From the NCBI GenBank assembly GCA_006226685.1, contig SBGG01000040.1:32508-96507 (forward strand): a stretch of DNA of 64,000 bases. The letters are read 5' to 3'. A program made the translations under genes and the position numbers. Shown piece after piece: positions 63,595-64,000 of the stretch. Under the pieces are notes generated by a model. The model had not been told where the DNA came from and searched no databases. It worked only from the letters and a program-made list of their open reading frames with translations. This DNA is from Sphingomonadales bacterium. GTDB taxonomy: Bacteria; Pseudomonadota; Alphaproteobacteria; Sphingomonadales; Sphingomonadaceae. The number at the start of each line of letters is the position of its first letter. Position 1 is the first letter of the stretch.

Positions 63595-63630
63595 AAAGGC
63601 CCGGCCGCTTCGATGCCGGGCCTTTTTTTT
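63595..63630 (+). terminator. Rho-independent terminator of the cytochrome c gene
   Basis: AAAGGCCCGGC and GCCGGGCCTTT form an 11-bp stem with a 9-base loop, followed by a run of T to 63630. It lies 47 bases after the stop. The remaining 265 bases to etfB hold no gene. Confidence 0.92.
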
Positions 63631-63895
63631 GCGCTGATCGGACGCCCTGATGGATCGCAAACGATCCTCTGCCAAACCATACTCCCCCTCGGCGAGCCCA
63701 CAGGATTCCGACGATATATAATCTCGCCCGCTTTTGCTGCCGGCTAAATTTCCCACCTCCTGAATCCGGACTTGGCTGCGCGTCATTTTTGCACTAGAGG
63801 ATAGTTTTAAGCAATAGACCGCACGCTCGGCACATACCGTCCTACACCGCATGGGGGGCCGGATTTATGGGCAAGAATCTGACAGGAGGTAAGGG

Positions 63896-64000
63896 ATGAA
63901 GCTGTTGGTCCCGGTGAAGCGGGTGATAGATTATAATGTGAAGCCTCGGGTGAAGGCGGATGGCACGGGCGTTGATTTGTCGAACGTGAAGATGTCGATG
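63896..64000 (+). CDS. etfB: Electron transfer flavoprotein beta subunit, first 35 aa
   Basis: The gene runs off the right edge. The N-terminus [20 protein letters not shown] followed by [13 protein letters not shown] is the well-conserved start of EtfB (normally about 250 aa). ETF carries electrons from acyl-CoA and other dehydrogenases to ubiquinone. The ribosome site ACAGGAGGTAAGGG is strong. A partner etfA is expected just beyond the window. Confidence 0.93.
   Translation, partial: MKLLVPVKRVIDYNVKPRVKADGTGVDLSNVKMSM

Overview
The window is a GC-rich piece of an alphaproteobacterial chromosome, most likely from the order Sphingomonadales. I infer this from gene content, not from an rRNA marker. 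The supporting features are a mreBCD-mrdA-rodA block, a cytoplasmic FdsGBA-type formate dehydrogenase, a short PopZ/DUF2497 protein, a YlxR protein fused to an L7Ae-like domain, a rimP-nusA-ylxR-infB-rbfA series followed by truB-rpsO-pnp, and a glutathione-dependent formaldehyde pathway. No rRNA, phage, plasmid or CRISPR locus is present. One tRNA (Gln, anticodon TTG) is present.

Layout. 0-4.5 kb: the 3' part of ychF, a truncated globin, a His-rich and Met-rich envelope pair probably linked to copper, a MaoC-type hydratase and a lipoprotein. 4.5-12.3 kb: mutL, divergent from the cell-shape operon mreBCD-mrdA-rodA. 12.3-19.1 kb: a LysR regulator and a tightly overlapping formate dehydrogenase operon (fdsG-fdsB-fdsA-fdsD-fdhD). 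19.1-27.7 kb: small stress proteins, valS, a PopZ-like protein, a divergent isoaspartyl-methyltransferase homologue, a patatin-bdhA pair and a zinc metallopeptidase. 28.2-39.1 kb: the translation and RNA block, all on the minus strand, with a GNAT gene and a DUF2239 gene inserted between rbfA and truB; the DUF2239 gene has its own promoter and a repeated operator-like motif. 39.2-50.5 kb: a sugar dehydrogenase, NUDIX, tRNA-Gln, MarR, a decayed insertion sequence, proC, YbjN, UbiK, TspO, TlyA, a DsbD-like reductase and a GGDEF-EAL protein. 51-55.5 kb: a LysR regulator divergent from frmA-VOC-fghA, then a dienelactone-hydrolase-like lipoprotein. 55.6-61.1 kb: a gamma carbonic anhydrase and a minus-strand group (fatty-acid hydroxylase, beta-propeller, methyltransferase, alpha/beta hydrolase, OmpW) that looks like an accessory lipid or hydrophobic-substrate module. 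61.7-64 kb: a formylglycine-generating enzyme, a cytochrome c and the start of etfB.

How parts work together. FrmA and FghA turn glutathione-bound formaldehyde into formate, and FdsGBA oxidises formate to CO2 with NAD+. The window therefore carries the full formaldehyde-to-CO2 route, in two separately regulated operons about 33 kb apart.

The most unusual signal is non-coding. Two families of short palindromic elements have CTAG (or a close variant) at their outer edges. In four of the five near-complete copies one edge is exactly the TAG stop codon of a neighbouring gene (lipoprotein, 80-aa small protein, proC, formylglycine-generating enzyme). A decayed IS5-like transposase lies beside one of them. 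This suggests miniature elements that use CTAG or TAG as target and so settle at gene ends without breaking the gene.
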